Positions 15,746 to 25,109 of a stretch of 64,000 nucleotides of DNA are shown piece after piece. Under the pieces are notes generated by a model. The model was not told the origin of the DNA. It saw only the letters and a list, made by a program, of their open reading frames with translations, and made no database searches. The DNA comes from Blautia sp. SC05B48 (GTDB taxonomy: Bacteria > Bacillota > Clostridia > Lachnospirales > Lachnospiraceae). Location of the stretch: contig NZ_CP040518.1 of NCBI RefSeq assembly GCF_005848555.1, positions 1-64,000 on the forward strand, read 5' to 3'. Position 1 is the first letter of the stretch; each line of letters begins with the position of its first letter. Both the position numbers and the translations under genes were made by a program.

Positions 15746-18682
15746 TTATTTTTTCTTTTTACGATATACAAGAATTCCTCCAATGCATACCACAGCCACG
15801 ATCAAAATGATCACAAATGTCATGATCGGTGTACTGTCTCCCGTCTGCACTGCAGATTTCTGATTTGTCTGTGTCACTGCCGGACTCGGAGTCGCAGTAA
15901 GAACTGCTGCCTGTGATACCGTAAAAGTAACCGTACTTTCTGACTGTGTACCGGTATCCTTCCAGCTGGAGCCGTCATATTTCTGCTGTCCAAAGGTAAC
16001 TTTCAGAGTATATTTTCCCGGCTTGCTGACACGGAATGTTGCGGTATAAGGTTCTCCATCCCAGGTACGGGTCTCTGTGATCTTCCAGCTCTTCGGCTGA
16101 TATCTGGTATCTCCTTTACGCGGGTTTGTATTATCCATCCCTGCGCCAGCTGCTGTAAAGGTAATCTTTGTATTGGTATCATACTTGCCATTGGAATCAA
16201 TTCCTGTGATCTTATTGTCCGATGCAGCGGCTTCCGTGCCCTGATATCCGTTTACTGTAATACTTACTGCGATCACTGTACTGATCTTGTTGGGATTCTT
16301 AACCCCATCCGGAAGAATGACAGTACCTTTTACATTAAATATCTGACGTTCTGCAGAAGACGGATCATAAGAAGATCCCTTAACATCCCATTTAACAGAT
16401 GCCTTCTGCTCTCCCTTTGTTGTAGTGATCTTTACTGTTCCCGGAAGCTTCAGGGCTTTCTGGGTTTTCTGGGTTCCATTAGGAAGATCTTTGATATCGG
16501 ATGGTTTTTTGATGCCTGTAAGGTTATTCGCTTTCTCACCGTTATCTGCTTTTTTCTTTGTAACGCTGAAATGGACATTTACATAAGCTTCCACATTTGC
16601 ATCATTGGCGATCACAATGTCTTCCAGATATTCCCCCTGTGAAAGTCCGCTGACCGGCTGTACGCTAAAGGTTGCATTATCTCCTGCTTCCAGCTCTGTG
16701 GCAGAAAGTGTACCAATTGTATATGCATTTGATGATGGCTGTTTCAGAACGATCTTTGTATTTCCGGTATTGGTAACTGTAACTGTCTGCTCATCAGGAA
16801 GTTCCTTATAGCCTTCTTCTTTGGTTCCAAACTCCAGACTGTCTGTTACCGAAAGACCTGGCTCTGGATCCGGTTCCGGTTCCGAAACTGTAAATTCAAG
16901 CCGGACTTCGGCCAGTGTGTTTCCGGTATTCTGATCTGTCACAGAAATCATACCGCTGTGATCTCCGGCCTGAAGACCTGTCTTGGGCTGTACGGTAAAG
17001 GTTGCCGCCTCGTCTCCGGGATTGAGCACTTCCGCAGAAGGCTCTCCCACCACATAATCCTCCGGAACAGAAAGCTGGATTCGGATAGCCTCTGTGCCTG
17101 TATTCTTTACAGTTACAGGCTGTGCATCCGGTGCGGTCTCATAGCCCTGTTCCAGTGTTCCAAAAGACAGAGGACCTTCCGGTTTCACTGTTGCAGTAAC
17201 TGTTTTTGGTGTTTCTGTCTTTACCATAACCGAAGCCGTCACTGTAGCAGATGCTTCAGTGCTTTCATCAGAAGCAAATACAAGTTCTTCCACGTATGGA
17301 TCATCTTTTGCAGAGAGTCCAAGTTTAGGCTGTACGGTAAAGGTCTGCTCTCCTCCCTGCGCCAACTGGATATTTCCGCTGCTCTCCACTTCACTGACCG
17401 GCGCAATATCAAAAAACTCCGACTCAGGCTGTACTAACGTCACAGCTTCTGTACCTTCGTTTTTGATCGTGACTGTACTTGTTGTTTCTACCTTTTCATA
17501 ACCGGCAGTCAGATCATCAAAAGGCAGTTCTGTCGGATTCGCAGTTAGCTTGTATATTTTTTCCGTTGCAGGGTCCGATGTTTCCCCGGGATCTGTCTGC
17601 TCATTATTTTCATTATCTTCGACTTTTTTATTTTCCGGTTCTTTTACTGTAAAGTCCGCTTCAAAGAAGACATCGGCACCTTCTTCTGTCTGATACGTGA
17701 TCAGATCTTTGTATTCTCCAGCCTTCAGACCTTCTCGTGGTTTTACCCACACAGTAACACTTTCACCACTCTTTAATGGCGCATCATCAATATCTGCAGC
17801 CATGAAATTCTCCGGGGCGATCTCTTTAAAATTAAGATCTCCGGTTCCGGAATTTGTGATAGTAACCATCTGTGCTTCCGGAATTTCCGTATATCCTTCT
17901 TCCACGGAACCAAAATCCAGAATTCCACTTCCATCTTCCGTATATGCAGATGCCGAATATGTCGGTTCCTCATTTTTTTCGGAAGCGTCTGCTGCTGTAT
18001 CTGCGGAATCCGGTGTCTCTGTCTGACTATCTCCGGATGCATCTGTTTCATCGGTATTCTGAGACCCTGACTGTTCTCCGTTTCCGTTTACTTCTACAAC
18101 AGGATTTTCTGCTGGTTCCTGGGTATCTGTGGATTCCTGCTCATCTGTGGAACCCTGTGTGCCGGTATTTTCCTGTACATCCGCAGACTCTGTTTCTTCT
18201 GCCGGCTCTATGGTTTCCTCAGGCTGAGCACTGTCAGGTTCCTCTGACGTTCCCGCTGCTTTGGCTTCTTCCTTTTTCTTTTCTGCCAATGCTTTGGCTT
18301 CCTCTTCTGTTTCGGAAACTTCCTGGGTCGTCACCGTAAGCTCACCACTGACTCCCGTTTCTTCTTTTCCGGTAATCTTCAGAACGATCGGAAGACCCAG
18401 ATCTTTTTCATCAATTTTATAAGTCTTGTCAGTTCCTACTTCTGTAAGTAGATCTCCGTCCTTTAATGACCAGGAAAAACTCACATTATCATCTGTGATC
18501 CCCTCCGGCTTGACCTTTGAGTAATCTGCACTTAAAGTAGACCCGATCGCAAGTGTTCCTTTGACCTTCAGCTTTCCATCAAGAGTTCCCGATGGAGCTG
18601 CAGTGGCAAATACCATCGATGGAAGCAGCGTTACCATCATAAGCACAGCCATGATGACTGCCAGCACTCTGCTTTTTTTCAT
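15746..18682 (-). CDS. Large repeat-containing cell-surface protein with C-terminal anchor
   Basis: 978 residues. An N-terminal signal peptide (basic MKKSRVLAVIMAVLMM, cleavage near VFATAAP) is followed by one Ig-like region, an acidic Glu/Thr/Ser-rich linker (about 130-245), and four tandem beta-sandwich repeats (about 252-710). The repeats share the pattern F-x5-GY, VTxxNxGT and VxPxxGLxxG. Then come a bacterial Ig-like domain with VKWDVKGSSYD near 780, a final sandwich domain, and a C-terminal AVQTGDSTPI plus 20-residue hydrophobic stretch and RKKKK. That end has the order of a sortase signal, but the motif is QTGD rather than LPXTG, so wall anchoring is likely but not certain. No enzyme motif; an adhesin or scaffold role is inferred. 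Confidence 0.8.
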   Translation of the reverse strand: MKKSRVLAVIMAVLMMVTLLPSMVFATAAPSGTLDGKLKVKGTLAIGSTLSADYSKVKPEGITDDNVSFSWSLKDGDLLTEVGTDKTYKIDEKDLGLPIVLKITGKEETGVSGELTVTTQEVSETEEEAKALAEKKKEEAKAAGTSEEPDSAQPEETIEPAEETESADVQENTGTQGSTDEQESTDTQEPAENPVVEVNGNGEQSGSQNTDETDASGDSQTETPDSADTAADASEKNEEPTYSASAYTEDGSGILDFGSVEEGYTEIPEAQMVTITNSGTGDLNFKEIAPENFMAADIDDAPLKSGESVTVWVKPREGLKAGEYKDLITYQTEEGADVFFEADFTVKEPENKKVEDNENNEQTDPGETSDPATEKIYKLTANPTELPFDDLTAGYEKVETTSTVTIKNEGTEAVTLVQPESEFFDIAPVSEVESSGNIQLAQGGEQTFTVQPKLGLSAKDDPYVEELVFASDESTEASATVTASVMVKTETPKTVTATVKPEGPLSFGTLEQGYETAPDAQPVTVKNTGTEAIRIQLSVPEDYVVGEPSAEVLNPGDEAATFTVQPKTGLQAGDHSGMISVTDQNTGNTLAEVRLEFTVSEPEPDPEPGLSVTDSLEFGTKEEGYKELPDEQTVTVTNTGNTKIVLKQPSSNAYTIGTLSATELEAGDNATFSVQPVSGLSQGEYLEDIVIANDANVEAYVNVHFSVTKKKADNGEKANNLTGIKKPSDIKDLPNGTQKTQKALKLPGTVKITTTKGEQKASVKWDVKGSSYDPSSAERQIFNVKGTVILPDGVKNPNKISTVIAVSITVNGYQGTEAAASDNKITGIDSNGKYDTNTKITFTAAGAGMDNTNPRKGDTRYQPKSWKITETRTWDGEPYTATFRVSKPGKYTLKVTFGQQKYDGSSWKDTGTQSESTVTFTVSQAAVLTATPSPAVTQTNQKSAVQTGDSTPIMTFVIILIVAVVCIGGILVYRKKKK

Positions 18683-18802
18683 ATTCCATCCTCCTTTACA
18701 TCATTTTATTTTCCCCACATTTACCCTTTCTACGCAGGGCTTTCTTTTTGCTGATGCAAGTTTATCATATTTAATTTTCAGAGGTGTAATCCCTGCTTTC
18801 CG

Positions 18803-19060
18803 TCAGCCTTCTACGATCATATATTTTCCGTCCGGAAGTTTGAACACTTCACTTTCTTCTTCCAGTTCCTTCAGAGAAAGCCCATCCACATCTGCGCCCA
18901 TTCCATCCAGATATTTTTTTACATCCTTCAGGGAATCCAGCACAACTGCCATGCAATCCTCGAGGAACTCCTCTGCCTCCTCAAAATCCTCTGCTACCGG
19001 CTCATCAAAAAGCTGACCCTGTTTTTCCAGAAATGTCTGGACATATTCTTTCTTGTACAT
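18803..19060 (-). CDS. Conserved acidic small protein, function unknown
   Basis: 85 residues, very acidic (EDFEEAEEFLEDC near residues 24-36), ending in the pattern FKLPDGKYMIVEG. The ribosome binding site AAAGGAGG is close to consensus. The gene starts 2 bp from the end of the HAD phosphatase gene, so the two are probably co-transcribed. I have a weak memory of relatives in gut Clostridia carrying a glyoxalase label, but I see no glyoxalase metal ligands here and do not adopt it. Confidence 0.6.
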   Translation of the reverse strand: MYKKEYVQTFLEKQGQLFDEPVAEDFEEAEEFLEDCMAVVLDSLKDVKKYLDGMGADVDGLSLKELEEESEVFKLPDGKYMIVEG

Positions 19061-19061
19061 A

Positions 19062-19865
19062 TTAAAGTACCTCCTTTATATCTCCGCCCGCCGCGATCAG
19101 TCTGCGAAGTACTGGTTCCACCTTCTCTGTTTCGTAGGAAGCAACCGCCTTTACCCCAGGCTTCGCATGCTTCATGGCAAAGCTGTATTTTACAGATTTC
19201 ATCATTTCAATATCATTGTATTCATCCCCAAACACCATGCATTCATCCGGTCCGATTCCCAGAAGTTCCTGGTATTTACGGATCCCTTTTGCTTTGTTCG
19301 TGGTAAATGGAACAAAATCCACCCACGCAAATCCGGATGTCACAACAGTACATCTATCCTTGAACCGTTCCCTCCAATACCGGATGGATTCCTCCGTCAT
19401 TCCTTCTTTCTCGTAAACCGCAACCTTCATACAAGGCTCTGTGATCTCATCAAAACTCTTTATGATCTTACACTGGTTTTTTACTTCCTCGATCATCAGA
19501 TGGCGATAATGTTCTGTCTTGGGCATGATATAATAAAAATCCTTTGTAGAACAGGAAAATTCCGCTCCGGGCTTTTCCCATATCGCCTGAATGATCTCAC
19601 TGACCAGTTCTTTGTCGAAGCTGTCGCAGTACAGAAGTTTCTCATTCTGAACAGCAAGCCCGCCATTTTCACTGATAAATGCCATATCGTCCTTTACCGG
19701 CACAAAAAGATTCCTCATATTGGCATACTGTCTGCCGCTGGCTGCCACAAAAAGGATTCCCATTTTTTTCAGTTCCTTTACCAGCGAAAATATCTCTTCC
19801 GGCAGCGTCTGTCTTCCACCGATGAGCAGCGTTCCATCCAGATCACTGGCAACCATCTTAATCAT
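19062..19865 (-). CDS. Cof-type HAD-superfamily phosphatase
   Basis: 267 residues from the ATG at 19865 (GAGGAGAAGCAGC upstream). HAD motif I is DLDGTLL (residues 6-12, nucleophile Asp); motif II is FVAASGR near 43; the lysine of motif III lies in NKAKGIRKY near 187; motif IV is FGDEYNDIEMM near 210. The C2-type cap places it with Cof/YidA sugar-phosphate or flavin phosphatases. The exact substrate cannot be read from sequence. It overlaps the second HAD gene by 8 bp. Confidence 0.9.
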   Translation of the reverse strand: MIKMVASDLDGTLLIGGRQTLPEEIFSLVKELKKMGILFVAASGRQYANMRNLFVPVKDDMAFISENGGLAVQNEKLLYCDSFDKELVSEIIQAIWEKPGAEFSCSTKDFYYIMPKTEHYRHLMIEEVKNQCKIIKSFDEITEPCMKVAVYEKEGMTEESIRYWRERFKDRCTVVTSGFAWVDFVPFTTNKAKGIRKYQELLGIGPDECMVFGDEYNDIEMMKSVKYSFAMKHAKPGVKAVASYETEKVEPVLRRLIAAGGDIKEVL

Positions 19866-20535
19866 GCTGCTTCTCCTCATAAATAGTAAACAGATCACCA
19901 GGTACAGCTGCTACAATATCTGCACCGTTATTTTCAAGCTCTTCTCTGTCGCGGAATCCCCACAACGCACCAACGGTATACATTCCGGCAGCATTTCCTG
20001 TCTGCATATCAGTCTTTGTATCTCCGATATACATACATTCTTCCGGCTTTACGCCAAAATCTCCCGCGATTTTCAGTGGTCCATCCGGCGCCGGCTTTCT
20101 GCGGATCCCTTCCTGCTGTCCCATCACCTCATCAAACAGATCGCCATAGATCGCCTTTACCACTTTCTGTGCCGCAATATGAGGCTTATTGGAGCATACA
20201 GCCATCTTAAGGCCTGCATGTTTCAGCTTCTGAAGAGTTTCCGGCATATCTTTGTATGGCACAACTTTATACAGTGGATCTTCATCAAATTTCCTGCGAT
20301 AAAGTTCCCTGACTTCTTCGTAGTGTACCAGTTCCGGATCTCCTGCATCGATCAGGCATCTTCTGATCAGCATATCTGCACCTTCACCGCTGTAATAACG
20401 AAAATTATCTGTCGGCTGTGGTTTCAGGGAAAACTTTTCCATGATCTCATTCGCCACATATGCCATGGATTCCAGTGTATCCGCAATTGTTCCATCCAGA
20501 TCAAATATACAAGCTTTTATCATTTTATCTTTCAT
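19858..20535 (-). CDS. HAD hydrolase of the phosphoglycolate phosphatase type
   Basis: 225 residues. Motif I FDLDGTIADT (residues 10-19), motif II CSNKPH near 117, a lysine in RRKPAPDG near 150 and motif IV YIGDTKTDMQTG near 172 fit the Gph/PpaX group with a helical cap. Typical members hydrolyse phosphoglycolate or pyrophosphate. The ATG at 20535 overlaps the maf stop codon (ATGA); an ATG at 20523 is an alternative start. Confidence 0.88.
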   Translation of the reverse strand: MKDKMIKACIFDLDGTIADTLESMAYVANEIMEKFSLKPQPTDNFRYYSGEGADMLIRRCLIDAGDPELVHYEEVRELYRRKFDEDPLYKVVPYKDMPETLQKLKHAGLKMAVCSNKPHIAAQKVVKAIYGDLFDEVMGQQEGIRRKPAPDGPLKIAGDFGVKPEECMYIGDTKTDMQTGNAAGMYTVGALWGFRDREELENNGADIVAAVPGDLFTIYEEKQHD

Positions 20536-21137
20536 CCTCTCAGGTTCATTCCCAGTTTTTTTGTCTCATAGATCAGTCTTGCCACAGGCAGTCCCACCAC
20601 GTTGTTGTAATCACCACGGATTCCCTTCACATAGGCTCCCCAGGCGCCCTGGATCCCATAGCTTCCGGCTTTATCCATTGGGTCTTTGCTGTTTACATAT
20701 TCCTTTATTTCTTCCTCTGTCGCCGGATAAAAGCTCACATCCGTGCACTCATGAAAGGTATGAGCTTCCCATCTCTCTTCTTCTCTTATCAGTAAAGTTA
20801 CACCGGTATATACCTGATGCGTGTTCCCCTGCAGCATAGCGAGCATCTCTATTGCAGCTGTCTCATCTGCCGGTTTACCTAAGATCTTGCCCTCATAAGA
20901 TACAACGGTATCTGCACCGATCACAACCACATCTCTCAGCTCCCGGTTCCTCTCTTCCTCCAGCGCATATGCCGTAAACATAGCTTTCTGACGAGAAAGT
21001 TCCTCCACCACTTTCGCAGGCTCTGCACTGGTGATCAGTTCTTCCCCGCTGGCAGGCTTCACTTCAAAGGTGATTCCTACCTGGCTTAAAAGTTCCCGCC
21101 TCCTGGGAGATGCGGAAGCAAGCACGATTTTCTTCAT
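20532..21137 (-). CDS. maf: Maf-family nucleoside triphosphate pyrophosphatase
   Basis: 201 residues. N-terminal LASASPRRRELLSQVGI is the Maf signature; VVIGADTVVSYEGKILGKP near 76 and SYGIQGAWGAYVKGIRGDYNNVVGLP near 160-185 complete it. Maf proteins hydrolyse modified or canonical nucleotides such as dTTP or UTP to monophosphates, a housekeeping role. The start at 21137 has GAGAGGAATTACAC upstream; the longer frame to 21263 runs into the glnS terminator. Confidence 0.93.
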   Translation of the reverse strand: MKKIVLASASPRRRELLSQVGITFEVKPASGEELITSAEPAKVVEELSRQKAMFTAYALEEERNRELRDVVVIGADTVVSYEGKILGKPADETAAIEMLAMLQGNTHQVYTGVTLLIREEERWEAHTFHECTDVSFYPATEEEIKEYVNSKDPMDKAGSYGIQGAWGAYVKGIRGDYNNVVGLPVARLIYETKKLGMNLRG

Positions 21138-21207
21138 GTGTAATTCCTCTCTTTCCTGTGTTATCAGTATAACCGTTTCTGTAAACGGGCGCAACCGAAA
21201 TGATGAC

Positions 21208-21258
21208 GATAAAACAAAACAAGCAGTACACCCTGATACCTGTTCACGGTGTACTGCT
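21208..21258 (-). terminator. Terminator of glnS
   Basis: Perfect 11-base arms AGCAGTACACC / GGTGTACTGCT (21222-21232 and 21248-21258), followed on the minus strand by TGTTTTGTTTTAT. Confidence 0.8.
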
Positions 21259-21289
21259 GTCATATGTTTCGTATTCTTTTTGACAGTTT

Positions 21290-22957
21290 TTATGCTTTCG
21301 GTAATTTGAAAGAGCTCTTCAGAGATACAATGCGGTTAAATACCGGTGCTCCCTCCCTGGAATCATGGATATCTGCGCAGAAGAAACCGTTACGTACAAA
21401 CTGATAGCTGTCATAGCCTTTTGCTTTCAGAAGCTCCGGCTCTACATAAGCACTTGTTACCGTAAGAGAATTTGGATTTACATTAAGAGAACCATCTTCT
21501 TTATTGTAAACACCTTTTTCTTCATCTACGATATTTTCGTAAAGCCTTACCTCAACTTTACCTGCATTGGATGCTTCCACCCAGTGGATCGTTCCTTTTA
21601 CCTTACGTCCGTCCGGTGCATTTCCACCCTTGGTCTCCGGATCATAAGTACAGTGGACTACACGGATCGTTCCGTCGTCATCTGCCTCGTAACCTGTACA
21701 GGTTACAAAATATGCATTCATAAGACGAACTTCATTTCCAATATAGAGACGTTTGTATTTCTTAGGAGGCTCTGCCATGAAATCATCACGTTCAATGTAA
21801 AGTTCTCCACTGAACGGGATCTTTCTGGTTCCAAGTTCCTCGTTCTCCATATTATTCGGAGCTTCCAGATACTCAACCTGTCCTTCCGGATAGTTATCGA
21901 TCACAAGTTTGATCGGATCAAGAATCGCCATCATACGCGGACGTTTCAGCTTCAGGTCCTCGCGGATGCAGTACTCAAGCATTGCATAATCTACAGAACT
22001 GTTAGCCTTTGAAACACCACAGAGTTCTACAAATTTACGGATGGATTCCGGTGTAAATCCACGGCGGCGGAGTGCAGCAATGGATACAAGTCTTGGATCA
22101 TCCCATCCATCTACGATGCCGTCCTCAACAAGTTTCTTGATATAACGTTTACCCGTAACAACATTGGTCAGGTACAGCTTTGCAAACTCGATCTGCTTCG
22201 GTGGGTGCGGATATTCCAGTTCCTTTACAACCCAGTCATAAAGCGGTCTGTGGTCTTCAAACTCCAGAGTACAGATAGAATGTGTCACACCCTCGATGGC
22301 ATCCTCGATCGGATGAGCAAAGTCGTACATCGGATAGATGCACCATTTATCACCTGTATTGTGATGTGTCATGCGGGCTACACGGTAGATGACCGGGTCA
22401 CGCATGTTCATATTCGGTGACGCCATATCGATCTTGGCGCGGAGAACCTTCTCGCCATCTCCGTATTTGCCCTCACGCATCTCTTCAAAAAGCTGAAGAT
22501 TCTCTTCTACAGTACGGTTTCTGTACGGGCTCTCTTTACCCGGCTCTGTAAGAGTTCCTCGGTACTCACGGATCTGGTCTGCAGTCAGGTCGCAGACAAA
22601 GGCCTTGCCCTTCTTAATAAGCTTCACTGCCGCCTCATACATCTGGTCAAAATAATCAGATGCAAAGAAAAGTCTGTCTTCCCAGTCTGCACCAAGCCAT
22701 TTCACGTCAGCCTTGATGGACTCTACAAATTCGGATTTCTCCTTTGTAGGGTTGGTATCATCAAAACGGAGATTGAATTTTCCGTTGTATTTCTGAGCCA
22801 ATCCATAATTTAAAAGAATGGATTTCGCATGTCCGATATGAAGATAGCCGTTAGGTTCCGGTGGGAAACGTGTATGCACGGTGTCATAAACGCCTTCTTC
22901 AAGATCTTTGTCTATAATATTTTCAATAAAGTTTTTGGAAACTGTTTCGTTCTCCAT
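21290..22957 (-). CDS. glnS: Glutaminyl-tRNA synthetase
   Basis: 555 residues, class I synthetase of the GlnRS type, not GluRS. The HIGH motif is in [15 protein letters not shown] near residues 33-47, and GlnRS-specific blocks [21 protein letters not shown] near 290 and LEYCIREDL near 330 are present. The KMSKS loop is degenerate ([11 protein letters not shown] near 270). The C-terminal half has the two beta-barrel anticodon-binding domains ([14 protein letters not shown] near 395). It charges tRNA-Gln directly. It is monocistronic, with a possible weak promoter (TATGAT or TAAGAT boxes near 22995). Confidence 0.95.
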   Translation of the reverse strand: MENETVSKNFIENIIDKDLEEGVYDTVHTRFPPEPNGYLHIGHAKSILLNYGLAQKYNGKFNLRFDDTNPTKEKSEFVESIKADVKWLGADWEDRLFFASDYFDQMYEAAVKLIKKGKAFVCDLTADQIREYRGTLTEPGKESPYRNRTVEENLQLFEEMREGKYGDGEKVLRAKIDMASPNMNMRDPVIYRVARMTHHNTGDKWCIYPMYDFAHPIEDAIEGVTHSICTLEFEDHRPLYDWVVKELEYPHPPKQIEFAKLYLTNVVTGKRYIKKLVEDGIVDGWDDPRLVSIAALRRRGFTPESIRKFVELCGVSKANSSVDYAMLEYCIREDLKLKRPRMMAILDPIKLVIDNYPEGQVEYLEAPNNMENEELGTRKIPFSGELYIERDDFMAEPPKKYKRLYIGNEVRLMNAYFVTCTGYEADDDGTIRVVHCTYDPETKGGNAPDGRKVKGTIHWVEASNAGKVEVRLYENIVDEEKGVYNKEDGSLNVNPNSLTVTSAYVEPELLKAKGYDSYQFVRNGFFCADIHDSREGAPVFNRIVSLKSSFKLPKA

Positions 22958-23071
22958 TGCTTTCCCTCCTAAATATCATCCTGATGTTTTATCTTATCAT
23001 AAATCCGGAGTTTTTGAAACCCGCAAAACCTGTATTTAAACAAAAAATTGTCTGTTTTTGGACACAAAAAA

Positions 23072-23144
23072 AGCTGCTGACGGGAATCGAACCCGTGACC
23101 TCCGCCTTACCAAGGCGACGCTCTACCGACTGAGCCACAGCAGC
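23072..23144 (-). tRNA. tRNA-Thr (anticodon GGT)
   Basis: A full cloverleaf of 73 nt on the minus strand: acceptor GCTGCTG/CAGCAGC, D-stem GCTC/GAGC, anticodon stem TCGCC/GGCGG with loop TTGGTAA (anticodon GGT), five-base variable loop AGGTC, and T-arm ACGGG-TTCGATT-CCCGT. The discriminator base is T. CCA is not encoded; a T7 run follows directly and may help termination. Confidence 0.97.
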
Positions 23145-23179
23145 TTGTTTCGCGACGTTTATGTCGCTCACAGTTGTTT

Positions 23180-23208
23180 ATATTATCAGATGATTGTTAT
23201 ATTGTCAA
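23180..23208 (-). promoter_or_regulatory. Promoter of tRNA-Thr
   Basis: TTGACA (23203-23208), 17 bp, TAATAT (23180-23185) on the minus strand, about 35 bp before the mature 5' end. Confidence 0.8.
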
Positions 23209-23256
23209 TACATTATTTTTATTTTTTTAAAAATTCATATTTTCATGATTATAGCA

Positions 23257-23302
23257 CAAAAAATCCTGTGTGCTGTCGCTCACAGACACAGCACGCAGGA
23301 TT
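23257..23302 (-). terminator. Terminator of the 119-residue acidic protein gene
   Basis: Fifteen-base arms (23262-23276 and 23288-23302) with a single G-U position, followed on the minus strand by a TTTTTT run. Confidence 0.9.
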
Positions 23303-23308
23303 CTCTTT

Positions 23309-23668
23309 TTACTCTTCTGTCTTTGTCTCTTCTGTTTCTGTCTCTTCTGTTTCTTCTGTTTCGGCCTCCGATTCATCATCAGCAGGTGTTTCCTCTTCTG
23401 CTTCTGTTGGTGCCTCTTCAGCATCCTCTGCCTCTTTGGAAACTTCTACAGTCTCAGATGCAGTCTTGTCCCAGTCCTGGAAAACTTCTTTCTCTTCTTT
23501 TTCTTCCTTCTTCTCGTGATCCTTGAAATCATCAAGATCTTCGAAATCATCCTCAAAGTCTTCTTCGCATACGGATCGTCTGGATACAAGTGCTGCGATA
23601 GCTCCTGCTGCGGCGGCGGTAAGCGCTCCTACTGCAACAAGTCCCCAGTATTTATTGATCTTTGCCAT
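23309..23668 (-). CDS. Membrane-anchored protein with long acidic low-complexity tail
   Basis: 119 residues. A single N-terminal hydrophobic segment (residues 8-27, VAVGALTAAAAGAIAALV) is followed by about 85 residues made largely of Glu, Asp, Thr and Lys, ending in many TEE/TEET repeats. The tail is predicted to be disordered. The overall form recalls YtxH-like small stress proteins, but no clear family match can be stated. Strong ribosome binding site (AAAGGAGG) and own terminator suggest good expression. It follows sigH after an 84-bp gap. Confidence 0.65.
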   Translation of the reverse strand: MAKINKYWGLVAVGALTAAAAGAIAALVSRRSVCEEDFEDDFEDLDDFKDHEKKEEKEEKEVFQDWDKTASETVEVSKEAEDAEEAPTEAEEETPADDESEAETEETEETETEETKTEE

Positions 23669-23752
23669 AATTTGGCCTCCTTTCTTATTCTGCTCCTTAT
23701 GAGTATTATTTTAATACTTTTACATTCAAAAGGAAAGAGGTATTTACTCTTC

Positions 23753-24337
23753 TCAAAAATAGCTTTTAATTTTCCCACGGATCCTCTGCAGTGCATTATC
23801 AATGGATTTCGGTGTTTTTCCAAGGATCCGGGCAATATCCATATATCCATTTCCATCCAGATACAATTGCAGTATCCTGTTTTCCAGAGGGCTCAGGCTC
23901 TTTTTTATTTCATTTTCGAGAGCCGCCACATTTTCCCGGTCGATCAGGATCGATTCCGGATTATCATACTCCACACAGGAATCTCTGAAACTTTCTTCCG
24001 CCTCTCCGTCGCTTAAAGACACATAAGTGTTCAGTGGCTGATGTTTCTGGCGGTTTGAACTTTTAATGGCAGTATAGATTTGTCTGTCAATACATATATT
24101 TGCAAAAGACTGAAAAGACGCCTCCCTGTCTGGCTGGTAATCACGGACTGCCTTAAACAGTCCGATCATCCCCTCCTGTATCAGATCATCCGTGTCTCCG
24201 CCTATCAGAAACATGGCACGAGCCTTTTTTCTGACCAGACCTTTATACTTTTCCATCAGATAATCTGCAATTGCAGATTCCCCTGCACGAAGTCTTTCGA
24301 TAAGAGCTTCATCCGTCATCTCATTATATCGGCACAT
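23753..24337 (-). CDS. sigH: RNA polymerase sporulation sigma factor SigH
   Basis: 194 residues. Region 2 is clear: a core-binding DYLMEKYKGLVRKKAR near residues 25-40 and the -10 recognition block DDLIQEGMIGLFKAVRDY near 50-68. Region 4 has a helix-turn-helix near 165-190 (GYMDIARILGKTPKSIDNAL). SigH directs early stationary-phase and sporulation genes, including spo0A in Bacillus. Gene order cysS-mrnC-rlmB-sigH is a conserved Firmicutes arrangement and supports the call. The start at 24337 has GGAG upstream. Confidence 0.93.
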   Translation of the reverse strand: MCRYNEMTDEALIERLRAGESAIADYLMEKYKGLVRKKARAMFLIGGDTDDLIQEGMIGLFKAVRDYQPDREASFQSFANICIDRQIYTAIKSSNRQKHQPLNTYVSLSDGEAEESFRDSCVEYDNPESILIDRENVAALENEIKKSLSPLENRILQLYLDGNGYMDIARILGKTPKSIDNALQRIRGKIKSYF

Positions 24338-24373
24338 TTTTTCTCCGAACAGCTATGGCTGTATTTGATGTAT

Positions 24374-25108
24374 TTATTTTGACAGTCTCTGTCTTACGAT
24401 CTCAAAAGCAAGGACTCCTGCAGCTACAGAAGCGTTAAGGGAATCGATATCCCCCTTCATCGGGATCGCGGTAGTAAAATCACATTTCTCTTTTACAAGG
24501 CGGCTTACACCATTTCCCTCATTTCCGATCACAAGGCCAATAGGCCCTGTCAGATTCTGACGATACATCACCTCTCCGTCCATATCTGCACATACGAACC
24601 AGATGCCTTTTTCTTTCAGTTCATCAATAGTCTGTCCCAGATTAGCAACCTTGGCAACCGGTGTATAATTCAGTGCGCCTGCCGACGTCTTGGCAACCGT
24701 AGCAGTCAGTCCTACTGCTCTGTGTTTGGGAATGATCACACCATGAGCACCTGCAAGATTTGCGGTACGGATGATAGCTCCCAGATTATGAGGATCCTCA
24801 ATATTATCAAGAAGAATGATAAACGGAGGCTCTCCTTTATCTTCTGCTTTCTTTAAGATATCCTCTACTGTGGAATAATCATAAGCCGCAACCTGTGCGA
24901 TCACTCCCTGATGCGCACCTGTCTCGCTCATGGAATCCAATCGTTCCTTTGGAACAAATTTTACAATGGTATCATGTTTTCTGGCTTCTCTTGCGATGGT
25001 GCGGACCGGTCCGTCCTGACAGCCATCCAGAATAAACAGTTTATCAACACATTTACCGGAACGAAATGCCTCAAGTACCGCATTTCTTCCTTCTATCATT
25101 TCAGTCAA
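24374..25108 (-). CDS. rlmB: 23S rRNA (guanosine-2'-O)-methyltransferase RlmB (SpoU family)
   Basis: 244 residues if started at TTG 25108, which has AAGGAGGAAATTTAAA at ideal spacing; the next ATG (25099) is too far from that site. SPOUT motifs are visible: LLDNIEDPHNLGAIIRTANLAGA (motif 1, near 105-127, shown here in part), GLVIGNEGNGVSRL (motif 2, near 192) and SLNASVAAGVLAFEIVRQR (motif 3, near 220). An N-terminal L30e-like domain binds RNA. It methylates a guanosine in 23S rRNA domain V. Confidence 0.93.
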   Translation of the reverse strand: MTEMIEGRNAVLEAFRSGKCVDKLFILDGCQDGPVRTIAREARKHDTIVKFVPKERLDSMSETGAHQGVIAQVAAYDYSTVEDILKKAEDKGEPPFIILLDNIEDPHNLGAIIRTANLAGAHGVIIPKHRAVGLTATVAKTSAGALNYTPVAKVANLGQTIDELKEKGIWFVCADMDGEVMYRQNLTGPIGLVIGNEGNGVSRLVKEKCDFTTAIPMKGDIDSLNASVAAGVLAFEIVRQRLSK

Positions 25109-25109
25109 T

